From a virus: 56,658 bases of DNA. The position numbers were made by a program, and so were the translations under genes. A model generated the notes under the pieces. That model searched no databases, was not told the DNA's origin, and saw only the letters and a program-made list of their open reading frames with translations. Where the stretch lies: positions 1 to 56,658 of the IMG/VR virus record IMGVR_UViG_3300009156_000033. One strand, given 5' to 3'. Of this stretch, positions 1 through 8,000 are shown in pieces (within the stretch, counting starts at the first letter, position 1; every line of letters starts with the position of its first letter).

Positions 1-814
1 CGTCGTAGCTGATGCCGAAGTTACCGACCGCCGTGCTCATGCCGTACTTGAACAGTTCGCCGCCGCGGACGAAGTCGGTGAAGCGATACTTCTCCGTCAG
101 CGCCGGGTTGCCCTGCTCAAGCTGCCACGCCACGATCGGGTCGGTGATGAGCTTCATCATGCCCGCAGGCACGAACTTCGAGCGGAAGTAACCGTTGTAC
201 TGGAGCGGCGCCCACTGCCGTTGCAGGTAGGGGATCGTCAACTGGCTCGTCGGCACGTTGTCCGCCGATCCGAGGTCGATCTCGGTGCAATCCACGTTGA
301 ACGTGTCGCCGTCGATGGCCACGCTCGCGTTCGCGTCGCCCGCGATGTAGATGAAGTCCGCCTTCTGGAGCGAGTTGCGCCGAAAGAAGTCGCTCTTGTA
401 CATCTTCACGATGTCCTTGAGCCCTTCGACGATGCTCGACACCTGCTGCTCCGCGAGCGCCCGCGTGTTAATCTGGTCGAAGCACAGCGGCATCGTCTTG
501 ATGCGCTGCCTGCTGTAGGTGTAGCTCTTGCGGGTCGAACCCCAGCTCACAACCTTGCTCGCCGGATCGCACGCGTTATCCACGCACGTCTCGTCCTCGA
601 AGTTCACTTCCTCCCAGCACCCGGTCAGGTCCGGTGCGCCGACGTGCACCCGGTCCCATGTGTGCGACGTGCCGGTGCGCGGTTCCCATTGTTCCATCGT
701 CAACTGGCCAACCCACGCGTCGTCGGTGGGATACCAGTCCCGCTCAACGCGGGCATCCCAATGTGGCGTCCTATCAAACAAATAGTCATAAAAAGCTGCG
801 CAGTTCCAAGCCAT
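1..814 (-). CDS. Major capsid protein, N-terminal part (cut by window edge)
   Basis: Reading leftwards from the ATG at 812-814 gives 271 residues beginning MAWNCAAFYDYLFDRTPHWD and running off the window still open. A GAGG ribosome binding site lies about 5 nt upstream. The sequence is soluble, mixed alpha/beta, with no signal peptide or repeats. It lies a few genes downstream of a scaffold-like gene, the usual place for a capsid gene. The last readable residues are GNFGISYD; the minus strand at the right window end opens with LRVFPYVNAAATIG in a compatible frame, so the two pieces are probably one gene of about 425 residues. The capsid call rests on size and context, not on a motif. It could be another abundant virion protein. 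Confidence 0.6.
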   Translation of the reverse strand, partial: MAWNCAAFYDYLFDRTPHWDARVERDWYPTDDAWVGQLTMEQWEPRTGTSHTWDRVHVGAPDLTGCWEEVNFEDETCVDNACDPASKVVSWGSTRKSYTYSRQRIKTMPLCFDQINTRALAEQQVSSIVEGLKDIVKMYKSDFFRRNSLQKADFIYIAGDANASVAIDGDTFNVDCTEIDLGSADNVPTSQLTIPYLQRQWAPLQYNGYFRSKFVPAGMMKLITDPIVAWQLEQGNPALTEKYRFTDFVRGGELFKYGMSTAVGNFGISYD

Positions 815-1001
815 ATTGCCTCAAGCGGTTACGCGTGTGACGCGAACGTGTCGCGAAGTCACGCAAGGTATCGTTTGTGGGATGCCGTCTCCGCACCGTT
901 CGGTGCTTTAGCGGCTCAGGAAGAACCGCAGGCTTGGAAGTGTATCGGCGTTCCGTCCGTCTCGCCGACCGGGAGAGCTGCTTGGTCGGGCTTGCCGCCG
1001 C

Positions 1002-1682
1002 TTACGGCGACGGGGCTAAGGAAGCACCGTCTTGAGTAGAAGTCAAACGCTGACGCAGGCAACGCGCTTTGGCGGCGATGCTCATACGCCGGCGTACCTC
1101 GTCGGGTTTGGGGCGACCCGTAAGCGCTGCCGCTATTTTGGCCTTGTGCGCTGCGCTGAACTTCTTGCCGAGTTTCGCCGCGCGGCACTTAGCGATGTGC
1201 TCAGGTGACAGCTTCGTGCCTTTAAGATGCTTGCCTGCGGAAGCGCTCATTCGGGCGCGGGTTTCCGCTGACTTCTGCACGCCTTTGTGCAGACGGCTGA
1301 TTGCAGCGCGTCGCTCATCGGTGTAGCTCGCTTTAAGCGATGCGGACAGCTTTGCTCTCGCTTCCGGGGGCCACTCTTGCGCTCCGCCATCGCCTCCAGC
1401 GGTCGCGTTAACGACCTTCCACCCGAGGGCACGGTACCAGCGGATATACTCGCGCTCCCAGTACTCCCACTCGTCGAAGGGCACTTCCTTGAGCACTTCG
1501 AGCGCGGGTTCCATGCCCAGCTCGGCAAGCTGCCGCCACCAATGCGCCTTGTAATTGCGCTCACGCGGGAGCTTTCGCCGGTGCTCCCACAGGCGCGTGG
1601 GCGGGTCGTCCGCCTTACCGATGTACACGTGCGTGTCGCCGGGGCGCGGGTCGGTGAGGGCGTAGATGAAGGTCGTGGCGAT
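1002..1682 (-). CDS. GIY-YIG homing endonuclease with NUMOD3-type repeats, no canonical start
   Basis: The frame encodes a GIY-YIG nuclease domain: FIYALTDPRPGDTHVYIGKA at the front, then TRLWEH (conserved Arg) and EYWEREYI (catalytic-type Glu). After it come NUMOD3-like repeats of the type SAETRARMSASAGKHLKG, SPEHIAKCRAAKLGKKF and SAAHKAKIAAALTGR, which bind DNA in phage homing enzymes. No ATG, GTG or TTG lies in frame between the preceding gene's stop (1714) and the domain. 1682 is the ATC codon just before it, used here only as a boundary. Translation may need a non-standard start, a +1 shift at the end of the upstream gene, or may not occur. It sits directly upstream of the capsid gene, a typical homing target. 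Confidence 0.75.
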   Translation of the reverse strand: MATTFIYALTDPRPGDTHVYIGKADDPPTRLWEHRRKLPRERNYKAHWWRQLAELGMEPALEVLKEVPFDEWEYWEREYIRWYRALGWKVVNATAGGDGGAQEWPPEARAKLSASLKASYTDERRAAISRLHKGVQKSAETRARMSASAGKHLKGTKLSPEHIAKCRAAKLGKKFSAAHKAKIAAALTGRPKPDEVRRRMSIAAKARCLRQRLTSTQDGASLAPSP

Positions 1683-1713
1683 GCGCTGATTGAAGCAGAA
1701 CGGCGCGAGGAAA

Positions 1714-2433
1714 TCAAGCCTGCACCGGCTTGGCGAACACGGTTTGCGTCTTGACGTATTCGTTGATGATGGACGGGTGCGGGGCGCGGAGGAAGGGCCA
1801 CTTGAGAGCTTCGGCGTTGAGCTTCTCGTCGCCGTCCTGGCGGGTCGTGGTGATGGCCGGCCATGCGTTCCACCAGCGCCCCTTGTAGATGACGTCGAAC
1901 TCCTCCTCGATCCAGAGTGGGTCGGGTTCGTCGTCCTCGACGAGGTTGGCGCGTTTGCGCTGGTGCAGGAAGCGGGCGGCACCGGCGCGTTTCCACGCGA
2001 GCGGCATACCCATGTGCCCGCCCCATGCGGAGCCGACGAGTTCTTCGGGCCGGGCAAGGAACTCGCGCAGGATAGCGTCAAAGTCCACGTTGCCGACCAG
2101 CACGTCGGTGTCGAGCGTGACGAGCAGGTCCCACGCGCCGTCGTTAAGGGCGTAAGCCATCGCGGCCGTAAGCGAGCAGGCGGCGTAGGCCCAGCGCCGC
2201 GCTTCGTAGGGCTTGGTGTAGGCCACGCCGCTGTTAACGATCGGGACGCGTAAGGGCAACGGCGACCACTTCGGCTCCGACCACGTGCCGCACGCGAGGA
2301 AGTAGCGTTCGGGACGGAAGTAGTATTCGACGCGGTCCATCGTCGCTTGGAGCGTCGGCCCGCGCTCGGTCGCCTCCTGCTCGGTGTTCCAGCAGGTCAT
2401 CGTGAAGGCCCAGATGCGTAGCGGCTCAGGCAT
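1714..2433 (-). CDS. Putative GT-A-fold glycosyltransferase
   Basis: A 239-residue protein (MPEPLRIWAFTMTCWN...) whose central segment WDLLVTLDTDVLVGN has the hydrophobic-strand-then-DxD pattern of metal-dependent GT-A glycosyltransferases. The DTD would bind the nucleotide-sugar diphosphate. It begins inside the tail of the GT9-like gene region: that gene's stop is at 2426-2428 and this ATG at 2431-2433, so the two are translationally linked. There is no membrane anchor or signal peptide, so it would act in the cytoplasm. A substrate cannot be inferred. A role in decorating virions, DNA or host surface sugar is possible. The fold call rests on one motif. Confidence 0.5.
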   Translation of the reverse strand: MPEPLRIWAFTMTCWNTEQEATERGPTLQATMDRVEYYFRPERYFLACGTWSEPKWSPLPLRVPIVNSGVAYTKPYEARRWAYAACSLTAAMAYALNDGAWDLLVTLDTDVLVGNVDFDAILREFLARPEELVGSAWGGHMGMPLAWKRAGAARFLHQRKRANLVEDDEPDPLWIEEEFDVIYKGRWWNAWPAITTTRQDGDEKLNAEALKWPFLRAPHPSIINEYVKTQTVFAKPVQA

Positions 2434-3295
2434 GGACGAGTTGATGGATGGTGAGCAGGTCGCGAAACGTCTGCTCGATCTCGGGCAGGCGGTCGAGCAC
2501 TTCGGAGTAGCCGATGGACAGGACGCAGTTGCCCTTGGGCACGCTGCCGCTTTGGCCGTCGTCGCGAACGAGCGCCACGTAGGGCATCGTGCTCGCGGCG
2601 GCAAGGTGCAGCGGCATCGTGTCGCAGGTAATCATGCCCGCAGCGATGTCCATGAGGGCGAGCTGGTCATGGGCACGCTCCGCACGCGCCTTGTTGAGGT
2701 TGACGACTTCGGCGGCGAACACGTCGAGCAGTTCGGTGATGAGACGGCGAACACGGTTGCGCACCGGGCTCGTCCACGAGTCGAGGTTGACGAGGAGGAG
2801 CGGACGACGACCGCGAACGTAACGGCGCAGGAGGGTCGCCTCACGCTTCGCGCTCCGATTGTCGAACGTGAGCGGCAACGTTGCGTAGTGACGCAGGAAC
2901 CCGGTGCGCTGCCACATGGTCAGCGAGTAGCTCGCGAGCGAGTCGGGATGCGGCGGCGACCAGCCATGGCCGTGTAACTGCGTCACGACAACGAAGGGGG
3001 ACAGCTTACTGGCGATGGCGGCGGCCTCGCGCACGCTGCGCCAGTCAATGTCCAAGAGGGTCGGCGCGATGTAGCTGGCACCTTCGAGGACGGTGCCGAA
3101 CTCGCGCGTGCTGACGACCTTGGTGGGCGTGCCGGTGTACTCGGCCCACGCCTGCCACGCGGGCATCAGGAGGATGAGGTCGCCGGTCCGGCCAAGCTGC
3201 ACGAACGCAGGCGGGTCGTTGAGGAGGTCGAGGTTCGACGGGACGCCGCTCGCGCCTTGAATCCACATCTCGTCCGGTTGCGGGACGCAAAGCAC
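2426..3295 (-). CDS. Heptosyltransferase-like (GT9 family) glycosyltransferase
   Basis: A 289-residue protein from a GTG start just downstream of the scaffold stop. Near the N-terminus, VQLGRTGDLILLMPAWQAW resembles the GxxGD(I/V)xxxxP loop of GT-B ADP-heptose transferases. Near the C-terminus, LMDIAAGMITCDTMPLHLAA matches the family's donor-binding segment (usually ...xxxxDTGPxHxAAA). Its place between capsid-assembly genes and a second glycosyltransferase suggests a two-gene sugar-transfer cassette expressed late. It may change host LPS, to block superinfection or aid release, or glycosylate a virion protein. Cytoplasmic location is expected. Confidence 0.6.
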   Translation of the reverse strand: MLCVPQPDEMWIQGASGVPSNLDLLNDPPAFVQLGRTGDLILLMPAWQAWAEYTGTPTKVVSTREFGTVLEGASYIAPTLLDIDWRSVREAAAIASKLSPFVVVTQLHGHGWSPPHPDSLASYSLTMWQRTGFLRHYATLPLTFDNRSAKREATLLRRYVRGRRPLLLVNLDSWTSPVRNRVRRLITELLDVFAAEVVNLNKARAERAHDQLALMDIAAGMITCDTMPLHLAAASTMPYVALVRDDGQSGSVPKGNCVLSIGYSEVLDRLPEIEQTFRDLLTIHQLVHA

Positions 3296-3298
3296 GCC

Positions 3299-4585
3299 TT
3301 ACGTCTCCATCTGGTAAGCGGCCATGTCGTCAGCGAGCGACGTGGGCTCGCCCACGGGTGCGGCGTCGGCCTTGGGCTTGGGCTTGCCCGGCGCGGAACC
3401 GCGAAGCTCCTCGATCTCGGCGTGTGCTTCCTTCAGTTCGGCCTGCGCCGCGAGCAGTTGCTTGCGCGTGATGCCGAATAGCGCGGCACGCTGCCGGACG
3501 CTGGCCTGCAAGCCGACCTTCTCGGCCATCGTCATGTTGCCGTTGGCGGCGAACATCCGGTCCACCGTGGCGTAGCTCTTGGTTAGCACGTCGCGCGTCT
3601 CGGCGTCGTCGGCGTCGATGCCCAGTTCCTTGAAGTACTTCGCCTGAAGGTCTTGGTTCGCACCGCGCCACATGCGCTCGCCTGCTTCGCGTTCCTGCGC
3701 CGTTCGAGCCTGCGTCTCCTTCTCCTGCTCGGCGCCGCGGGTGCGGTAGTCGGCGATGGCCTCGCGCATGTCGTCCTGCGCGGTGTGCAGCGCGTGGTAG
3801 TGGTTCATCACGAGCTGGGCGGAGTCGCCGAACCAGCGTTTCGCCGCCGCGTACGCCTTGCCCGTGGGCAGGTTGTAGAGCTCGATGAAGTCGTTCTCCG
3901 TGGCAGGGCGCACGCGGGTCTCGCCCGTCTCGTCCACGCCTTCGATGTATTCGAGCTGTTTGACGTCGTTGAAGGCGCGGGCTTCGGAGCGCTTGAACGG
4001 CGCGAGGTGCTTCGTCTTGAACTCGTCGCTCTCCTCGTAGGCTTTGAGGCGCAGGCGTCCTTCGTATTCGTCGATGCGCTTCTGCGCAGCGGCAAGCTGT
4101 TCGGCGAGCGGGCCGGTGTCCTTGCGTGCCGTCGAGGCGACGCCGTCCAGTTCGGCGACACGCGCCTCAAGCTCCGCGGCCCGCGCCTGCTCAGCCTTGA
4201 GCGTCTTCTTGTTCGCCTCGTAGGCGTGCTTGAGTTCGCGGTTCGTGCGGAACACGGGCTCGGGCGGGGCGTCGGCGGGTGCGGGCGTAGGCTTGTCCTT
4301 GTCCGCAGGCGCGGGTGGGGCATCGTCGGCCTTCGCGCTTGCCTTGTCCTTGGCCGGGGGCACGCCGGGCGGCTGCTTGTCAGGAACCTCCGGCGCGTTC
4401 TCCACGGCGTCAGGAATGCGGTCCTCATCCTCGAAGAAGTTGCTGCGTTCGCCGGCGCGTGGCGGCACCGCTGCCGGGGCAGGCGTGGGAGTAGCGCCCG
4501 CCGCCGGCTTTGGCGCGGGTGTCGGCGGTGCTGCGGGAGAAGGCTTGGGTGCTGCGGTTGGCGGTGCTGGCGGTGCTGCGGGCAT
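3299..4585 (-). CDS. Probable capsid scaffolding protein
   Basis: A 428-residue protein. The first 110 residues are almost pure Pro/Ala/Lys linker. From about residue 110 to 180 there is a charged heptad-rich helix (LKAEQARAAELEARVAELDG), a middle helical domain follows, and another coiled coil occupies 370-400. It ends in MAAYQMET. A disordered acidic N-terminus, coiled coils and a position upstream of the capsid gene fit a phage internal scaffold that guides procapsid assembly and is then lost. The middle domain lacks a motif I recognise. It is separated by only 3 nt from the preceding small gene. Confidence 0.55.
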   Translation of the reverse strand: MPAAPPAPPTAAPKPSPAAPPTPAPKPAAGATPTPAPAAVPPRAGERSNFFEDEDRIPDAVENAPEVPDKQPPGVPPAKDKASAKADDAPPAPADKDKPTPAPADAPPEPVFRTNRELKHAYEANKKTLKAEQARAAELEARVAELDGVASTARKDTGPLAEQLAAAQKRIDEYEGRLRLKAYEESDEFKTKHLAPFKRSEARAFNDVKQLEYIEGVDETGETRVRPATENDFIELYNLPTGKAYAAAKRWFGDSAQLVMNHYHALHTAQDDMREAIADYRTRGAEQEKETQARTAQEREAGERMWRGANQDLQAKYFKELGIDADDAETRDVLTKSYATVDRMFAANGNMTMAEKVGLQASVRQRAALFGITRKQLLAAQAELKEAHAEIEELRGSAPGKPKPKADAAPVGEPTSLADDMAAYQMET

Positions 4586-4588
4586 AGG

Positions 4589-4873
4589 TCAGTCTTTCTT
4601 CGCGTTACGAGCCGCCACCTTGGCCTCGACGTTGTAGTCGAGCTGCGGCGGTCGCGACACGTTTATCGCTTCGACGGGTTCGGCGCAATTCATAAACGTC
4701 TGCAAGAACTTCTTCGCGCCCGCGAGCTGCTCGGCGGTGGCACCGTCCAGCGCCATCTTCGCGAAGCTGTACGCGGCCGCTTCGTGGAAGTTACGCTGCC
4801 GGACCTCGTCGCGCCATGTCCGCGCAAGTGCCTCGTCCTGGCGGAATAGCTCGGTGGGTTGCAGGGCGAGCAT
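4589..4873 (-). CDS. Small conserved-looking protein, function unknown
   Basis: A 94-residue soluble, mostly helical protein starting MLALQPTELFRQDEALARTW and ending NAKKD. No domain is recognised. Its ATG begins 1 nt after the stop of the 49-residue gene upstream (stop at 4875-4877) and its own stop is 3 nt before the scaffold start, so it is part of the head-assembly run. It could be a scaffold partner or head completion factor, but nothing in the sequence decides. Confidence 0.7.
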   Translation of the reverse strand: MLALQPTELFRQDEALARTWRDEVRQRNFHEAAAYSFAKMALDGATAEQLAGAKKFLQTFMNCAEPVEAINVSRPPQLDYNVEAKVAARNAKKD

Positions 4874-4874
4874 G

Positions 4875-5024
4875 TCAGTACTTCGCGTTGCGCTTAGCGC
4901 GGCGTGCGTCGGCGCGGGCGAACTCGCGGCTGACGTTGGCGGGCGGGCATTTCTTGCGCATCTTCGACGGGTTGTGAGCGCATCCGGCCATGTAGCCGGC
5001 CATCTTTTTACTTGTGCTGGGCAT
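4875..5024 (-). CDS. Tiny basic protein (49 aa)
   Basis: MPSTSKKMAGYMAGCAHNPS is followed by a very basic tail rich in Arg, Lys and Ala, ending RRAKRNAKY. It starts 5 nt after the stop of the giant gene and ends 1 nt before the next ATG, so spacing argues that it is a real gene despite its size. Two Cys (CAHNPSKMRKKC) might bind a metal. The basic character suggests nucleic-acid contact inside the head; this is inference. Confidence 0.65.
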   Translation of the reverse strand: MPSTSKKMAGYMAGCAHNPSKMRKKCPPANVSREFARADARRAKRNAKY

Positions 5025-5029
5025 AAGCG

Positions 5030-8000
5030 TTATGGGGCTGGGGGTTGCGACAGGCGCTCAGCTTCCTGCACGCGCACGCTCTTGAGCAGGCGCCGGCGCA
5101 GGCGCTCGTCGGGTTCGCGAATCCGCTGCTTGGCTGCGTTCTTGATCGTGTCCGAGTCGATGCCGTATTGAGCGGCGTCCTGCATGAGCTTGTCAAGCGT
5201 CACGCCGTCGCCCTTTTCGAGCGCGTCGAGTATCTGATTGACGAGGCGGGTGCGGTTCTTCTTCGCGATCTCGTTCACACGGCTCAGGAAGGCGCGGTCC
5301 ACTTCGCCGACCGCCATCGCGAGCGGCTTCGCGCCCAAAGCGAGCTTGGCCTTGTCCGCCGCCGTTGGCTTGTAGAGCGGGCGTCCCTGGTCGTCGGTCA
5401 TCCAGCCTTCGCGATTGCCGATGGCTTCGAGCATCTTGCCCCAGTAGGCGGCGGTCGGCGCGAGCTTCGCACCCCACTTGGCGACGTCGTTCAGGTCGCG
5501 GTCCTCGCCCTGCATCGCCGGACCGATGACGGTGTCCCACAACTTCCACGCATCGGACAGCGCCGGGCCCATCCAGTCGGACGCCGTCTTGGGCAGTTGC
5601 GGCGTCACGGCCGGGCCAACATCGACGCCGGCGTAGCCGGGCAGGCCGCGCGACGCCCTCGGCGCCTTGCGATTGAGCCAGTCCTCCAGCGCCCACAGTG
5701 CGCCGATGGCGCCGAGGAACGGCAACGAGCGCAGGAAGTAGATGAAGGCGCGCGGACCGCCCATCGCGAGGAACGCCGTGAGATAACGCACCCACTCGGT
5801 GCCGCGCAGCGATGCGACGAACTCCATCTCCTTGACGAGGTACGCCTTGAACTGGCCGATGAGCCGACCCGGCGGCGTGCGCAGGATGCGGGGCAGCGAC
5901 GCGAGCGTGTAGGTGAATTGGCCGGCGCGAACCGCGTTGCGTGCGAAGGCTTCGGCCTCCTCGCCGCGCAGGGCAAGCTCGCCCTCGGCGTAGCGATAGA
6001 ACGCCGCGAACGCCTCGGGCCGGTTCAGGCGCTCGGCGAACTGGAACATGGCGAGCGGGTGGTACCATGGCACTTCGCTGTGCCCGGCTTCGAGGAACGC
6101 CTGCGCGGTCGCTCCGACGAGGTCGGCGTTGCGGTGCCAGATGTCGCGGAACTCGGGCGAGTGCGCGAACCGTTTGCCCGCGATCCAGTAGCGTGCCCCG
6201 GTCTTCGTCCATGTATGTTGGATGCCGCCGAGCCGGTTGATGAGCGCCGTCGTCGGGCGCCAACCGAGCTTGAGCATCGCTATAATGGTGCGGACGTTGC
6301 CCACGCCGCGGCTGAAGGCGAAGGGCTTCGTGCCGAACGGCGCGAGGATGTAGTCAGCGATCTGGTCGGAGAGCGAGTAGCGCCCGCGCACGTCGTCGAT
6401 GAGCGCTTCGACCTGCTTCTGCGTGTTCGGTGCCAAGTTGGCAAGGTCGATGCGGGCCTGCTTCAGCACCGGGTCGAGCGCGAGCTTCTTGCGCACGCTG
6501 TAGGCGTAGGCGGGCAGCGCGTCGAAGATGTCGTCCTCGCCCTTGAGGATGTTGCGCCGGTGCTGCATCGGTCCGGCGAACTTCGACGCTGGCTTGATGA
6601 CGACCACGGGCGAGCCTTCGGCGCGGAGCATACGCTGGATTTCGCGCACGTCGGTCCCGAGCGCTGCGGCGGCTCGCTGCGCCATGCGGAAGTATTGACC
6701 GCGCGTGAGCTTCGTCGGGAAAGCGGCGCTGGACGCGAACTCGTCGGTGATGGTGAGGCGCGTGACGCTCGGGTTCTCGCGGGCGTAGCGGAGCGCCTTC
6801 TCCTTCGCGGCGACGCGGGTTTCGGCGATGGCGACTGTCGTGCCGTCCGGCGTCACGACCCGGTAGGAGCCGCGCTCGATGTTCGTGATGTAATCGTCGA
6901 TGCCCCAGTGCTCAAGCTCCTCAAGCTCGCGCAAGGCTTGGCGGACGGCGTCCTGTCCCGGTCCGCGCAGGCGGTGGGCGCGGAACGCGTCGGCCTCGTC
7001 CATGCCGCCGAGGATGTCGTGCACCGCTGCGGCGCGTGCCTCGGGCAACGACTCGATGAGGTCGCGCTGCTTGGCGTCGATAATGGCGCGGCGCACCTCG
7101 TCGAAGTAACGACGTATCTCCTGCGCAACGGCGCGCTCGTGCTCAGGCAGTGCATTGAGCGCCGAGTCGTCCCCCGCCATGTTGGCGCGGAGCGCCGTCG
7201 TGATGCGCACGCGTGCTTCGCGGTTAAGCCCACGGCGCAGCGTTCGGAAGTGGTCGGTGTCGCGCGTCACCTGCCCTTGGTAAGCAAGCTCGGCTTCGAC
7301 GAGGCGCGTCACAAGCGGCCCGGCGACGGGGTCGTTGCGGAACTCGAACTCGGGCGACGCGATCCAGTCGCGACCCGGCATCACGTCCTGGCGGCGTATA
7401 GCATCGACGATGTCCGCTTCGCCGCCGAGTTCGACGTCGGCTTCAGGCGGACCGCCGGGCGGTGGCGTGGGCACATCGGGCGACGGCGGGACGGGGGTGC
7501 CTTCGCGGTTCAGGCGACGCTGACGGCGCACGTCCTCGACGGTGGGCATCTCCGATTGTTCGCCCAAGCCCTGCGCTTCAGACCGGCGCGAGAAGAACGA
7601 ACGCACCCCGCTCGGTCCGCCACCCGTCGCACCTTGGTTGGCGTCCGACACCTTCTGGACGGTGTTCGGGTCGCTGACGCCGCGTCGCGGCACGGCACGG
7701 AACCGAGCCTGTAGCAACTCCTGCATACGCTCGGCGGCGGCCTGCACCTGCGAGGCGTCGAACCGCGCCACCATGCGGTTGCCGGTCTTGACGAACTCTC
7801 CGACGATGTTGCGCAGGTCGCGGTCCAGAAACACGCGCCCGCCCGTCGAACGCGCCGCCGGGACGCTGATGATGTAGCCCTGCTGACCGCGTCCCATGCG
7901 GTGAATGCCCTTGGCCTCGACGACGTAGTCGCTGCCGTGCGAGGCGAGGAAGCTCGCCACGGCGCGCCCGCTGACGAGGTCGAAGCGCGGGTCGTGGGCG

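Noticed and set aside
5045-7714. 889-codon plus-strand frame antisense to the giant gene
   Set aside because: It mirrors the giant gene's codon pattern, is Arg/Val/Glu-rich low-information sequence without motifs and has no start signal; a shadow of GC-rich codons.
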